Positions 22,201-29,868 of a stretch of DNA of 64,000 nt are shown here, in pieces (position 1 is the stretch's first letter; each line of letters opens with the position of its first letter). The notes under the pieces are model-generated. The model was not told where the DNA came from. It was given only the letters and a program-made list of their open reading frames with translations, and searched no databases. A program made the position numbers and the translations under genes. The stretch comes from Actinokineospora sp. NBRC 105648 (GTDB taxonomy: Bacteria; Actinomycetota; Actinomycetes; Mycobacteriales; Pseudonocardiaceae): the NCBI RefSeq assembly GCF_030269645.1, contig NZ_BSTR01000030.1:1-64000 (forward strand), written 5' to 3'.

Positions 22201-23547
22201 CGGCTGACCGGTGAGGATCAGGTACGCGACCGCCCCGACACCGAAGACGTCGAGAGCGACCGGGTCGGCGAACTCCTGGAACTCCGGCGCCAGGTAGACC
22301 TGTGCTGAGGCTTCGATGTGGGCGTTGGTCAGCGGTTCATTGAGCGAGGTATGACCCGTGGTCTCGAAGTCACGGGCTGCGGCCTGCCAGTCGATGATCC
22401 GGATCTCGGCGGCCTCAGGTGCCGCCCCCGGGGAGACGTAGATCGAACGGGCAGCCAGCGCACGGTGGTAGAGCGCACGGTCATGCGCGTAGCGCACGGC
22501 TTCGGCGACCTGTCGGACCAGGTCGAGCCTGATCTGCGGGGTCAGGTCGGCAGCCCGCGCGGCGAGGTAGTCGTCGAGCCGGAGGTCTTCCGCTCGGTGC
22601 CGGAACAGGATGGCGGGACCACTCTGGTGGTCGCGGATCTGCACTGCTTGTGCGATCCCGCGGTGGGTGATGCCCTGGAGCACCTCGTACTCGCGGCGGG
22701 CGGCGCGCTCAACGGTCTGCTGCCGCTGCGGCGTGGCTTGGCGCTCGGTGAGGTAGAGCCTGACCCGACCTTGTTCCTTGACCGGGCCACTGGTGCGCCG
22801 GGCCAGCCGGTCCTGCCAGGTCGGGCCCTCGTCCAGTACGTCGTCCCGCATCCGCCAGTCATCGGCGAAGTCCAGGTGCGCCGTGGACGCCCGGACACCG
22901 ATCTTCTCCAGCCACTTCGGCAGCAGACGAGCGAACTCGGCGGTGATGCGGTGCGAGTCGTGCTGCGGCGGCCTGCCGAGCAGATCGGCCCAGATGGCGG
23001 GCAGGCCGGTGTCGAGCCCGTCGCGGCCATACACGTGCGCGGCTTGCACGTGGTCGAGCTCCGAGGTCAAGTTCGGCGCCGAGAGGAACACCGCGGGCTG
23101 GATCCAGGGGAAACGGCGGTCGCGGGACCCGTAGCCGTCGGCACGGGCCGCCTGCTCGAGCCTGGACTTGAGCTCCTTGGTCTTGCGGTCGGTGAGGTGC
23201 AGCGGGTTGCGCAGGGTTCGCACCCGGCCGCTGTCCGGGTCGCGGAACGACCAGGTCTCGCCACTGTTGACGACGTGGCCGGGGTGTCCCTTGAGCTCCA
23301 GCAGGTAGAGCCCTGCCGGAACCGCCACGAACAGGTCGCACTCGTTGATCCGACCCGAGTTGGCGGTGAACGAGAAGGTCGCCCACGCGCGGAACGGCTC
23401 GACGTCGGGCAGCTGGGCCCGGACGTGGTCCAGCCCGGCCTGCTCCCACGGGTACTCCGAGACCTCGGCCTGGAACCAGCGTTTGACCGGGGACTTGCGC
23501 GGCGGTGGCGCGGGCTTGGGTACGGGCTTGCCTGCACTCTCCGACAC
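19204..23547 (-). CDS. pglW: BREX-2 NERD/serine-threonine kinase PglW
   Basis: A 1447-residue multidomain kinase. An N-terminal NERD nuclease-like domain (about residues 20-150; GRINECDLFVAVPAG then LLELKGHPG) is followed by a first kinase-like domain in which the catalytic loop reads HRALAAR (His361), without HRD, and IIDWQ replaces DFG. A second kinase domain has VLK (Lys574), HRDIKPDN (Asp664) and DFS at Asp686. The C-terminal third contains a sigma-70-like helix-turn-helix (QAEVANRLGVTQATVS, near residue 950). GTG at 23547 follows the purine run GGGAGAGGGG; an ATG at 23595 is also open. In S. coelicolor PglW autophosphorylates. First gene of the six-gene BREX operon, 19 bp from pglX. Confidence 0.93.
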   Translation of the reverse strand: MSESAGKPVPKPAPPPRKSPVKRWFQAEVSEYPWEQAGLDHVRAQLPDVEPFRAWATFSFTANSGRINECDLFVAVPAGLYLLELKGHPGHVVNSGETWSFRDPDSGRVRTLRNPLHLTDRKTKELKSRLEQAARADGYGSRDRRFPWIQPAVFLSAPNLTSELDHVQAAHVYGRDGLDTGLPAIWADLLGRPPQHDSHRITAEFARLLPKWLEKIGVRASTAHLDFADDWRMRDDVLDEGPTWQDRLARRTSGPVKEQGRVRLYLTERQATPQRQQTVERAARREYEVLQGITHRGIAQAVQIRDHQSGPAILFRHRAEDLRLDDYLAARAADLTPQIRLDLVRQVAEAVRYAHDRALYHRALAARSIYVSPGAAPEAAEIRIIDWQAAARDFETTGHTSLNEPLTNAHIEASAQVYLAPEFQEFADPVALDVFGVGAVAYLILTGQPPAALRTELTERVARDGGLHPSVIADGIVDSLDHLVFEATRSDWNERLPSVEEFLHGLDEIEKELTEPLRSAHVIDPLTATPGQLIDGDWMVDRVLGTGATARALLVTQQGVDDDGADSVERKVLKIALDATRNARLTAEARALEQVGGGIVVKLLGPLRELGERMLLDLEFVGEQSLGMQLRAEGRLSYHDLERFGGDLFTALDQLAGKGIRHRDIKPDNLGVLRRADRSRQLKLFDFSLAGVSDKDIKAGTHRYLDPFLGDRRRPVFDDHAEWYAVAVTLYQMAAGELPRWGDDIADPKTIDDETPKIVDELFEPALREGLSSFFHRALHRDVNRRFDTLKQMEEAWRGVFRVADATAPASSPETDHGSDESLEEQRDTAAQAVTPGTLLVAAGLSPRAQSVAATLNAYTVGELLDVPPYEIPRVRGAGASVRRELNRRHKQWTTMLGGGRGRQEVPSSTAAMSVDDMAAQLLPEAKRRSKKTDAVRLTLGLPAESEGEIPPTWPTQAEVANRLGVTQATVSTHHRAAAKEWAGTDWLVGVRDELVGVLESRGRVCTVDELAVAIRVRHGASDAARELVMARALAVVRAAVEAETAAEVKANADEVSDPRLAVLRRAGRVLVALESLHGTDVPSAQEMADYAVALGKRADQLVADQDSLPGAVAVVRELRAVAPPEGLPALADTRLVGLAARMSKNAAGSPRLELYPRELDLARALRLSQAAAGVRRDPGISPHDLIAKVRARFPDLNVPSRLTHVVLGDALRAAGFELEYDTVLRVFRAPAPEVPRSSSSQFSNTSLSIMSTELGDASYRKLALAVERGGFRALTLHGRHLPGLAATLAQVYEVSPVDFNTLFLTEFRALAAEQGTDWEKVLTIDARFTETGRLSQGLRSYVDHTWQRVESALLARAAERQVLLVHDAGLLARYFEAGGRELLVRLQKAARRAPDRPHGLWLLCPGEAANTTPRLDGRIVEIEDTAEQVVLGRGFMDQLKSATSAA

Positions 23548-23801
23548 TGCGATCCCCTCTCCCACGCCTGCTAGGCCACCTCCAGCGACAACCATGCTAC
23601 GAGCGGGTGTTTTCCGACCAACCAGACGTCGCGGTCGCGCACCGTGACGTTACGCCATCCGGTAGGTCACCCCGAGCTTGGTCGAGTTGGTGAAACGCGT
23701 TCGCCGGTCCACGATCGGGTGGTTGTCCGACCCACGAGCGTACGACGGCCTAGCTCAGGTCGGCCCTCAGGACCGCGTCGCCTGCGGATCAGTCGTGCCC
23801 A
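23548..23801 (-). promoter_or_regulatory. Intergenic region upstream of pglW
   Basis: A 254-bp gap between the stop of the HipA-like gene and the pglW start on the same strand. It holds no credible gene. It is the only sizeable gap in the defence cluster, so it is the most likely place for the promoter of the six-gene BREX operon. I could not pick out a convincing -35/-10 pair or an inverted repeat by eye. Confidence 0.4.
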
Positions 23802-25028
23802 CTATCCGAGCAGTGTCGCGGCGCGGGCGCGGATGCTCCGGTCGATGCCGTCGACCAGGTGAGGGTGGCCCGCGATCGAGTCCGCCACCTCCGGCCACGC
23901 GGAGACCGCACGCCGGACCGTGTTGGCCACCGCCTCGTCCAGCCTCGCCCCCGTGGCACCCAGGCGCTCCTGCAACCGGGTGAACGAACCAACGGAGACA
24001 CGGTCGAAGCGCTTGGTCCCGTTGAACCGAAGTCCAAGCGTCTCCAGGTCGCCGGTCTCCCGGTACACCTCGGTGGACACCAGGTCGTACGCCGGGGCGA
24101 GAGTGGGGATGCGGTGGTCGCGGTAGATGAGCGACCAGTTCTTCAGGTGCGCGTCACCGTTGGTGATCAGGACGTCGAAGGCCAACCTCCGGGCGAACTC
24201 GCGCAGGGCCGCCACGTCACGCCGCCGGTAGACGAGCGCGGCGGCTGTCTCGTAGGTGCCGTTGTACTTGTCATCAGGCCAGAAGCCACGTACCTGCGCC
24301 AAGTCCTCGATGTGGATGAGGCCGCGATCGGCACCTCGATCGAAACGCCGGACCGCAAAGGCCCACGACTCTGATTCCGGCCACGCGGTGGCGGGCAGGT
24401 CCGGCAGCTCGTCGCGGTGGACAAGCCGGATGTCCGGTACGTCGATCCCCGCCTTCGCGGCGAGGGACATCATCGCGTACTCGTTGTGCGGCACCCCGGC
24501 ATGCAGGCGATCGGGCAGCTTGACGATCCAGTCGCCGCCCCTGCCGAATGCGGGGAGTGTCAACCGGTCACCTTGCTGGAGCATCGAGAACTTGAGCTGC
24601 ACCCCCGCAAGTGAAAACCGCCACTCAAGTGCACCCGGTTTGCCCCTGTCCGCGGAAATCGCTTCCGCTACCGGTGTTTCTCCCGGCTCTGTATCCGCAG
24701 GCAGCACTCGAACGGCACCGGGAAGATCGTGCCCGACCTGGGCCAACAGCTCCATCTCGCGGTCCGCGGAAACACCCTTACCGTCGGCGATCCACTCGCG
24801 CAGGCGCCCCTCCAGCAGCAGGTTGGAAAACCACGGGTGCACGCGCATGTGCGAGGCATGACGCAGCAACAGTCTGTCCTCGAACCACAATCCAAGAACA
24901 GCGCGGTCTGGGTCCCGCCTATAGTCTTCACTGAACTCGAACCAGGTGTAGTCCCCGCGCTGGTTCAGCGTGCCGACTCGATCGTCGTAGAGCCAGACGC
25001 CGTAGGCGGCCTCACGCGGCGAAGTCAT
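23802..25028 (-). CDS. HipA-like serine/threonine kinase (toxin family)
   Basis: A 408-residue HipA-family protein. The N-terminal 'couple' region (YGVWLYDDRVGTLNQ...LRHASHMRVHPWFSNLLLEG) is followed by the kinase core. The catalytic loop NGDAHLKNW has Asp292 and the metal-binding PAYDLVST has Asp315. Their 23-residue spacing is the same as between Asp309 and Asp332 of E. coli HipA, and length is close to the 440 of E. coli. ATG at 25028 overlaps the end of the DUF262 gene by 17 bp, so the two are translationally coupled. No HipB-type helix-turn-helix antitoxin precedes it; the DUF262 gene occupies that position. It may act as an abortive-infection kinase accompanying BREX, which is inference. 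Confidence 0.88.
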   Translation of the reverse strand: MTSPREAAYGVWLYDDRVGTLNQRGDYTWFEFSEDYRRDPDRAVLGLWFEDRLLLRHASHMRVHPWFSNLLLEGRLREWIADGKGVSADREMELLAQVGHDLPGAVRVLPADTEPGETPVAEAISADRGKPGALEWRFSLAGVQLKFSMLQQGDRLTLPAFGRGGDWIVKLPDRLHAGVPHNEYAMMSLAAKAGIDVPDIRLVHRDELPDLPATAWPESESWAFAVRRFDRGADRGLIHIEDLAQVRGFWPDDKYNGTYETAAALVYRRRDVAALREFARRLAFDVLITNGDAHLKNWSLIYRDHRIPTLAPAYDLVSTEVYRETGDLETLGLRFNGTKRFDRVSVGSFTRLQERLGATGARLDEAVANTVRRAVSAWPEVADSIAGHPHLVDGIDRSIRARAATLLG

Positions 25029-26709
25029 CGGGATCTTCCGACTCGTCGTCGAGGTCGAGTTCAGAAAGCGCGGGAGTGTCTTCGAAGCCCCACTCACACA
25101 TGAGTTCCAGGAAGATTCTCAACCGCTCACGTAGCAGGCCATGTCGCTCGATCAGGAACTCGCGGTAGTTCCCAACGCGCAACATCGCCAACATCTGGTT
25201 GCTCAGGGCGTGCGAGTCGAGCACTTTGTCCAATTCATGTCCAACCAAGCCGTCCGGTGGCGCCAACAAGATTGGGGCAACCTCACTGTCAGCGGTCAAC
25301 AGCGGCGGCATCAGCACGCGGTTCGCCGCGTACTGCCGCAGCTCCTCCGGGGTGTCGCGCCGCACAATTACACTGCGTACGGCCCCGGACGCGGTCCAGG
25401 CGTCCGTGAGGCAATCTGCCAGTGCCGCTTGGTCGAACACATCCCCGGTCTCCACTGAGCGCGGTTCCGCATACCACCAAGCACACAGAGTGATCTTCGT
25501 CCGCGCCTCGTTCGCTCGGAACCGGCGCAGGTCCGGGATGGGATGTGCGGTCGAGTCGACCAACGCGAGCATCCCAGCCAGAGACGCGGTCACCGCTCCG
25601 GGAATGACCGCGGCGCACAAAGCCCGGATCGCACCTGTGGTTCCACCCTTGAACCTCTCCGGACCGATGACCGCAGCGCGCCAGAACCATCGGCGCAGCA
25701 ACCGTAGATTGTGGTGGCCAGGGTCCGGGTGATGTGCGAAGAACCTAGCGAGCACGATCAGCAAGTTGCGGTACGGCAGCATCGCGACGTGCGGGACATA
25801 TGCGTGCTCCTGGAGGAACTCGACCGCGAGCAACAGAGCGTCCTGAGCTCGCTCGTAGGCGGTGTCGCGATCCTCATCGGGAAACTCGATACCAGCCCGG
25901 CCAGCGAATTCGTTTCGAATGTCACGCAACACGTCCGAATTTCGACGAGCGAGAATCGCCTTGAGGATGGAGTCCCCATCCAAGACTCCAAAGGCGCGTT
26001 CCGCACTGACATTTTCGGCGATGAGCGGAATGGTTAGCTTTCCATCTGCGGTGTCCTCAGCGCCCGCGTTGAGCGCGGTGAAGATCTCAGCTTTACTCAG
26101 CCGTTTGCCATAGTTGTTCAGACGGTCGAAGATGTCTTGCAAGACCGCCACGTCGTTCTGCTCGACCTGGTAGGCGGGCACCTTGAACTGGCGAATCGTC
26201 CTGGCGACGGACGTAGCGTGCTTGAGCTGTGGAGCCATCTCGGGCCGATCGTGAAACCACTCGATGAGCCGCTCCAAGTCGAAGAGCACCGGAAGCGGGA
26301 CCACGGCTGGATCAGCGGCCGTGGTGAGGCGATTGAAAGCCTTGTTCTCCAGGTCGTACCCGAGCGCGAACTTGGGATCAGTGGCCGCTTTCGGATGCAG
26401 GGCATTGGCCAGACTCGTGATGCGCTGCTGGCCGTCGACAACCCACAACGCGCGCTCGACTTTCGGCGCGTCGATGTGCAGGTTACCCAACACGAGGCGC
26501 TGAGCAGGAGCCGATCTCAGCCACAACAGCACGCTGCCGATCGGATACCCCTTCAGGACACTGTCGAACAGCCTGGCCACATCGTCCCGTCCCCATCTGA
26601 ACGGGCGCTGGAAGTGCGGGATCCGGATGTGACCGACCCAAGCCTGCTCGACCAAGTCCTCCAGGTCGAAGGTGACGGCGTTGGGCTTGGTGTCCAGGCC
26701 GGCGCTCAT
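25012..26709 (-). CDS. DUF262 (GmrSD/BrxU-like) domain protein
   Basis: A 565-residue protein whose N-terminal half is a DUF262 domain with a ParB/sulfiredoxin-like fold. It shows IRIPHFQRPFRWGRDDVARL near residue 32, YPIGSVLLW, and the nucleotide-binding signature VVDGQQRITSL (Asp92-Arg96). GmrSD and BrxU, type IV enzymes that cut modified phage DNA, carry the same domain plus a C-terminal DUF1524 HNH nuclease. I see no clear HNH motif in the C-terminal half here; that end is acidic (SELDLDDESEDPDDFAA). The ATG start lies at the right boundary of the defence island, and the stop overlaps the HipA-like gene. Either a divergent nuclease or a sensor for the kinase would fit. Confidence 0.85.
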   Translation of the reverse strand: MSAGLDTKPNAVTFDLEDLVEQAWVGHIRIPHFQRPFRWGRDDVARLFDSVLKGYPIGSVLLWLRSAPAQRLVLGNLHIDAPKVERALWVVDGQQRITSLANALHPKAATDPKFALGYDLENKAFNRLTTAADPAVVPLPVLFDLERLIEWFHDRPEMAPQLKHATSVARTIRQFKVPAYQVEQNDVAVLQDIFDRLNNYGKRLSKAEIFTALNAGAEDTADGKLTIPLIAENVSAERAFGVLDGDSILKAILARRNSDVLRDIRNEFAGRAGIEFPDEDRDTAYERAQDALLLAVEFLQEHAYVPHVAMLPYRNLLIVLARFFAHHPDPGHHNLRLLRRWFWRAAVIGPERFKGGTTGAIRALCAAVIPGAVTASLAGMLALVDSTAHPIPDLRRFRANEARTKITLCAWWYAEPRSVETGDVFDQAALADCLTDAWTASGAVRSVIVRRDTPEELRQYAANRVLMPPLLTADSEVAPILLAPPDGLVGHELDKVLDSHALSNQMLAMLRVGNYREFLIERHGLLRERLRIFLELMCEWGFEDTPALSELDLDDESEDPDDFAA

Positions 26710-26929
26710 CAGGTCGTCCTCACCTTCCAGTTGACCCAGCTGTGCAGATCCACGACGTCACCTCCAGCTACATTGTCGGCCACCGGCGGCTGCCGCCACC
26801 GACCGCCACGCGGTTCGCCGATACAGCGACTCGCGCCCGACGGGGCGGAGCCGCTCAACAGGCCGACCGGAGTGCCCGCGCGTAGCGTGCGTGATCCACT
26901 GCATCGTTGAAGATCGTTGGAGGGCGCAC

Positions 26930-27148
26930 ATGCGGATCCAGGTCAACACCGACCACGACGACGGCGAACGGCAGGCCCCGCCCGCCACGCCCGAGCCGGA
27001 CTCCGGCCAGTCGCGGTTCGAGCGGTGGTTGACCAGGGTCGAGGTGCACTTCAGCGCGGAAGCCTTGGGCGTCAAGGATTCCCGCGCGCACGACCTCGAC
27101 ACCCGCCTGCCCGCGGCTGTCGAGGTCGGCCCAGAACTACCGGCCTAG
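26930..27148 (+). CDS. Truncated HPF/RaiA-like protein (degenerate paralogue)
   Basis: A 72-residue frame starting MRIQVNTDHDDG, matching MQILVNTDHNIHG of the intact gene at 27299. It then skips the middle of the fold and resumes with FERWLTRVEVHFSAE, matching FGDRLTRVEVHLSDE. The rest of the family domain is missing and the tail is unrelated. ATG follows GGAGG at a good distance, so it could still be translated. It looks like the decayed remnant of a tandem duplication rather than a functional ribosome-hibernation factor, although a short binding peptide cannot be excluded. Confidence 0.6.
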   Translation: MRIQVNTDHDDGERQAPPATPEPDSGQSRFERWLTRVEVHFSAEALGVKDSRAHDLDTRLPAAVEVGPELPA

Positions 27149-27298
27149 TCCACAAGGGACAATGCAGCCCGTTGACGTTTCCATAGAATTGATGTGACCC
27201 CCACTCACCAGGCACAACGCACCGTGTACGGGTCGTGCGGCGCCGGGGTGAAGATCGTCGACAGGCAGCGGCGGGCGGGTGGACGTACGGTGGCTGGC

Positions 27299-27661
27299 AT
27301 GCAGATCCTGGTCAACACCGATCACAACATCCACGGCAGCGCGAAGCTGGTCGAGCACGTCGAGGCCGAGGTCTCCTCGGCCCTGGAGCGGTTCGGCGAC
27401 CGGCTCACCCGGGTCGAGGTGCACCTCAGTGACGAGAACGCCGATCGCGAGGTGGGCGAGGACAAGCGCTGCGTCATGGAGGCTCGGGGGGCTGGGGCGG
27501 CGCCGGTGGCGGTCACCCACCACGCCGGGTCGGTGGAGGACGCGTTCACCGGGGCGGCGCACAAGCTCGCGCACCTGCTCGACAGCAAGTTCACCAAGGC
27601 CGCCAACCACAAGGGCGCCGAGACCATCCGGCGGATGGCGGCGGACACCGGGCTGGTCTGA
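27299..27661 (+). CDS. HPF/RaiA family ribosome-associated protein
   Basis: A 120-residue protein with the sigma-54 modulation / ribosome-hibernation fold: MQILVNTDHNIHGSAKL, then FGDRLTRVEVHLSDEN and a C-terminal basic helix (HKLAHLLDSKFTKAAN). The protein is the short form, without the dimerising C-terminal domain of long HPF. Proteins of this family sit in the mRNA channel of the 30S subunit during stress. I chose ATG at 27299; GTG at 27290 is in frame. It stands alone on the plus strand downstream of its truncated paralogue and upstream of the SET-domain gene. Confidence 0.75.
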   Translation: MQILVNTDHNIHGSAKLVEHVEAEVSSALERFGDRLTRVEVHLSDENADREVGEDKRCVMEARGAGAAPVAVTHHAGSVEDAFTGAAHKLAHLLDSKFTKAANHKGAETIRRMAADTGLV

Positions 27662-27790
27662 GGGGGGTCGCTGGGCTGTTCGCCGGGTCCCGCGCGTGTG
27701 CGACACTGCGCCTGCGACGACCCGGCGGCAGGACCATCCGCACCGCTGGGCCTCCACTGAGAGGCGCACACAAAATTGCATAACGACGGC

Positions 27791-28255
27791 GTGGAACTAC
27801 TACTGAGCACCGCGGGCATGGGTGACGGCGTACGGGCCGTCCGGCACTTCCGGTTCCGGGAGGTGGTGGTGCGGGGGCACATCGAGGCCGAGCTCGCCGC
27901 CAACCACTCGCACGCCTCCCAGATCGGTGAGCACCGGTTCGTGCTGCACGGCGGGCTCAGCTCCAAGGTCAACCACTCGTGCGAGCCCAACTGCGGGATC
28001 AGCGTCAACCTCACCGGGGCGCACGACCTGGTGGCCCGGCGCGACATCGAGCCCGGCGAGCAGATCTCGTTCGACTACGCGATGCGCAACCACACGGTCG
28101 ACCACTTCACCGAGTCGTGCCAGTGCGGTCACCCCGACTGCCGCGGCCTGATCACCGGGTGGAAAGACCTGCCCGCCCAGCGCAAGACCGACTACACCGG
28201 GTTCATCGCCCCGTACCTGCTCGACATCGACACCAGGTTGACCAGTCCCCGCTAG
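27791..28255 (+). CDS. SET domain-containing protein
   Basis: A protein of about 154 residues with a complete, compact SET methyltransferase fold. The pseudoknot motif NHSCEPNCG, which binds SAM, is followed by GEQISFDYAM with the catalytic tyrosine. A post-SET cysteine cluster CQCGHPDCRG completes the fold, where a zinc ion would sit with the NHSC cysteine. I place the start at GTG 27791; TTG 27776 adds five residues. SET domains usually methylate lysines on proteins; the target in this organism is unknown. No neighbour suggests a partner apart from the HPF-like gene upstream. Confidence 0.85.
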   Translation: MELLLSTAGMGDGVRAVRHFRFREVVVRGHIEAELAANHSHASQIGEHRFVLHGGLSSKVNHSCEPNCGISVNLTGAHDLVARRDIEPGEQISFDYAMRNHTVDHFTESCQCGHPDCRGLITGWKDLPAQRKTDYTGFIAPYLLDIDTRLTSPR

Positions 28256-28291
28256 GACCCCGGCGCGGTCACGGACCCGCTCAGCCTGGAC

Positions 28292-29398
28292 CTAGCTGAC
28301 GGGCACCGGGGCGTCGCGGTCGCGCAGCCGCTCGACGGCGGCGTCGATCCGCTCGTCGGTGGCGGTGAGCGCGATGCGGACGTGGCGATCGCCCGTCGGA
28401 CCGTAGAACGTCCCCGGAGCGGCCAGGATCCCCCGCTCGGCCAGCCAGCGCACGGTGTCCCACGCCGACTCGTCGCGGGTGGCCCACAGGTACAGCCCCG
28501 CCTCGGAGTGGTCGATCCGGAACCCCGCCTCCAGCAGCGCCGGGCGCAGGACCGCGCGCCGGGCCCCGAAACGGGCCTTCTGCTCGGCCACGTGCGCGTC
28601 GTCGGCCAGCGCCGCGGTCATCGCCGCCTGGACCGGCCGGGGGACGATCATCCCGGCGTGCTTGCGCACCTCCAGCAGGCCCCGGACCAGCGCCGGGTCG
28701 CCCACCACGTAGCCCGCGCGGTAGCCCGCCAGGCTCGAGGACTTCGACAGCGAGTGCACCGCCAGCAGCCCGGTGACGTCCCCGCCGCTGACCGAGGGGT
28801 GCAGCACCGACACCGGGGCGGTCTCCCAGCCCAGCGTCAGGTAGCACTCGTCGGACACCACGATGGTGCCGCGTTCGCGGGCCCACTCGACCACCTTGCG
28901 CAGGTGTTCCACGGGGAGCACGCGCCCGGTCGGGTTCGACGGCGAGTTGAGCCAGATCAGCGACGGCGCCGCTGGCCCGAGGGCCACCAGCCCGTCCGAG
29001 CGCACCAGCGTGGCCTTGGCCAGCCGGGCGCCGACCTCGTAGGTCGGGTACGCCAGCTCCGGGATCACCAGCGACGTGGCACCCAGCAGCGTCGGCAGCC
29101 AGGCCACCAGCTCCTTGGAGCCGATCGTCGGCAAGACCGCGTCCTGGTCTATGCCGACGACACCGTGGCGCCGCTCCAGCGCCGCCACCGCGGCGGCGCG
29201 CAGCTCCGGGATGCCGTGCGTGGTGGGGTAGCCCGGCATCTCCGCGGCCGCCCCCAAGGCCGCCTGGACGAGCGGCGGCACCGGGTCGACCGGGGTGCCG
29301 ACCGACAGGTCGACGACGCCGCCCGGGTGCGAGCGCGCCCGGGCGGCGTGGTCGGCCAACAGGTCCCAGGGGAAGTCCGGCAGGTCGGGGAAGGTCAT
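28292..29398 (-). CDS. dapC: N-succinyldiaminopimelate aminotransferase
   Basis: A 368-residue PLP-dependent class I/II aminotransferase. The PLP-lysine region reads [21 protein letters not shown], where SLSKSS contains the Schiff-base lysine; the earlier motif [11 protein letters not shown] and VVSDECYL are the usual cofactor-contact segments. It follows the ferredoxin gene with a 4-bp ATGA overlap, the order fdxC-dapC known from mycobacteria (Rv1177-Rv1178). It catalyses the transamination between the DapD and DapE steps encoded at 3774 and 2661. The GC-rich frame upstream is part of the ferredoxin region and is not coding in this frame. Confidence 0.94.
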   Translation of the reverse strand: MTFPDLPDFPWDLLADHAARARSHPGGVVDLSVGTPVDPVPPLVQAALGAAAEMPGYPTTHGIPELRAAAVAALERRHGVVGIDQDAVLPTIGSKELVAWLPTLLGATSLVIPELAYPTYEVGARLAKATLVRSDGLVALGPAAPSLIWLNSPSNPTGRVLPVEHLRKVVEWARERGTIVVSDECYLTLGWETAPVSVLHPSVSGGDVTGLLAVHSLSKSSSLAGYRAGYVVGDPALVRGLLEVRKHAGMIVPRPVQAAMTAALADDAHVAEQKARFGARRAVLRPALLEAGFRIDHSEAGLYLWATRDESAWDTVRWLAERGILAAPGTFYGPTGDRHVRIALTATDERIDAAVERLRDRDAPVPVS

Positions 29399-29715
29399 TC
29401 GCCCCGCGGGTCGAGCGCCTTCACCCAGTCCGGGTCGGCGCTGACCTTGCCCGCCTTCGACGCGCCACCGGGCGAACCGAGGTCGTTGAAGAAGTCCACG
29501 TTGGCCTTGGTGTAGGCCGACCACTGCTCGGGGACGTCGTCCTCGTAGTAGATGGCCTCCACCGGGCAGACCGGTTCGCAGGCACCGCAGTCCACGCACT
29601 CGTCGGGGTGGATGTAGAGCATCCGGTCGCCCTCGTAGATGCAGTCGACGGGGCACTCCTCGATGCAGGCCTTGTCGAGAAGATCGACGCAGGGCTCGGC
29701 GATCACGTAGGTCAC
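29395..29715 (-). CDS. fdxA: 7Fe (3Fe-4S/4Fe-4S) ferredoxin
   Basis: A 106-residue ferredoxin very like mycobacterial FdxC. The N-terminus is [20 protein letters not shown]. The first cysteine set ([18 protein letters not shown]) and the second ([17 protein letters not shown]) are arranged as in 7Fe ferredoxins. GTG at 29715, preceded by GGAGAG, gives the family N-terminus; an upstream ATG would add residues not seen in homologues. It is coupled to dapC by an ATGA overlap although no redox chemistry is needed there, a conserved but unexplained association. The acidic tail [13 protein letters not shown] is typical. Confidence 0.94.
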   Translation of the reverse strand: MTYVIAEPCVDLLDKACIEECPVDCIYEGDRMLYIHPDECVDCGACEPVCPVEAIYYEDDVPEQWSAYTKANVDFFNDLGSPGGASKAGKVSADPDWVKALDPRGE

Positions 29716-29868
29716 TGCGCTCTCCTGCTCCTTCATGGTGTTCGGCGCGCACTCGGGAAGATGCGCGACAGCCACCAGTATCGCCCGTCCGCTCTGGGGG
29801 CACGCACCCGGTGCCGCATAGCTCACATACCGGTACGGCCTGATAGGGGGTGTCGGCAGACTCCGGGG

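Noticed and set aside
23802-25028. HipA-like gene as part of a classical HipBA toxin-antitoxin operon
   Set aside because: No small HTH antitoxin gene precedes or follows it; the coupled neighbour is a DUF262 protein.
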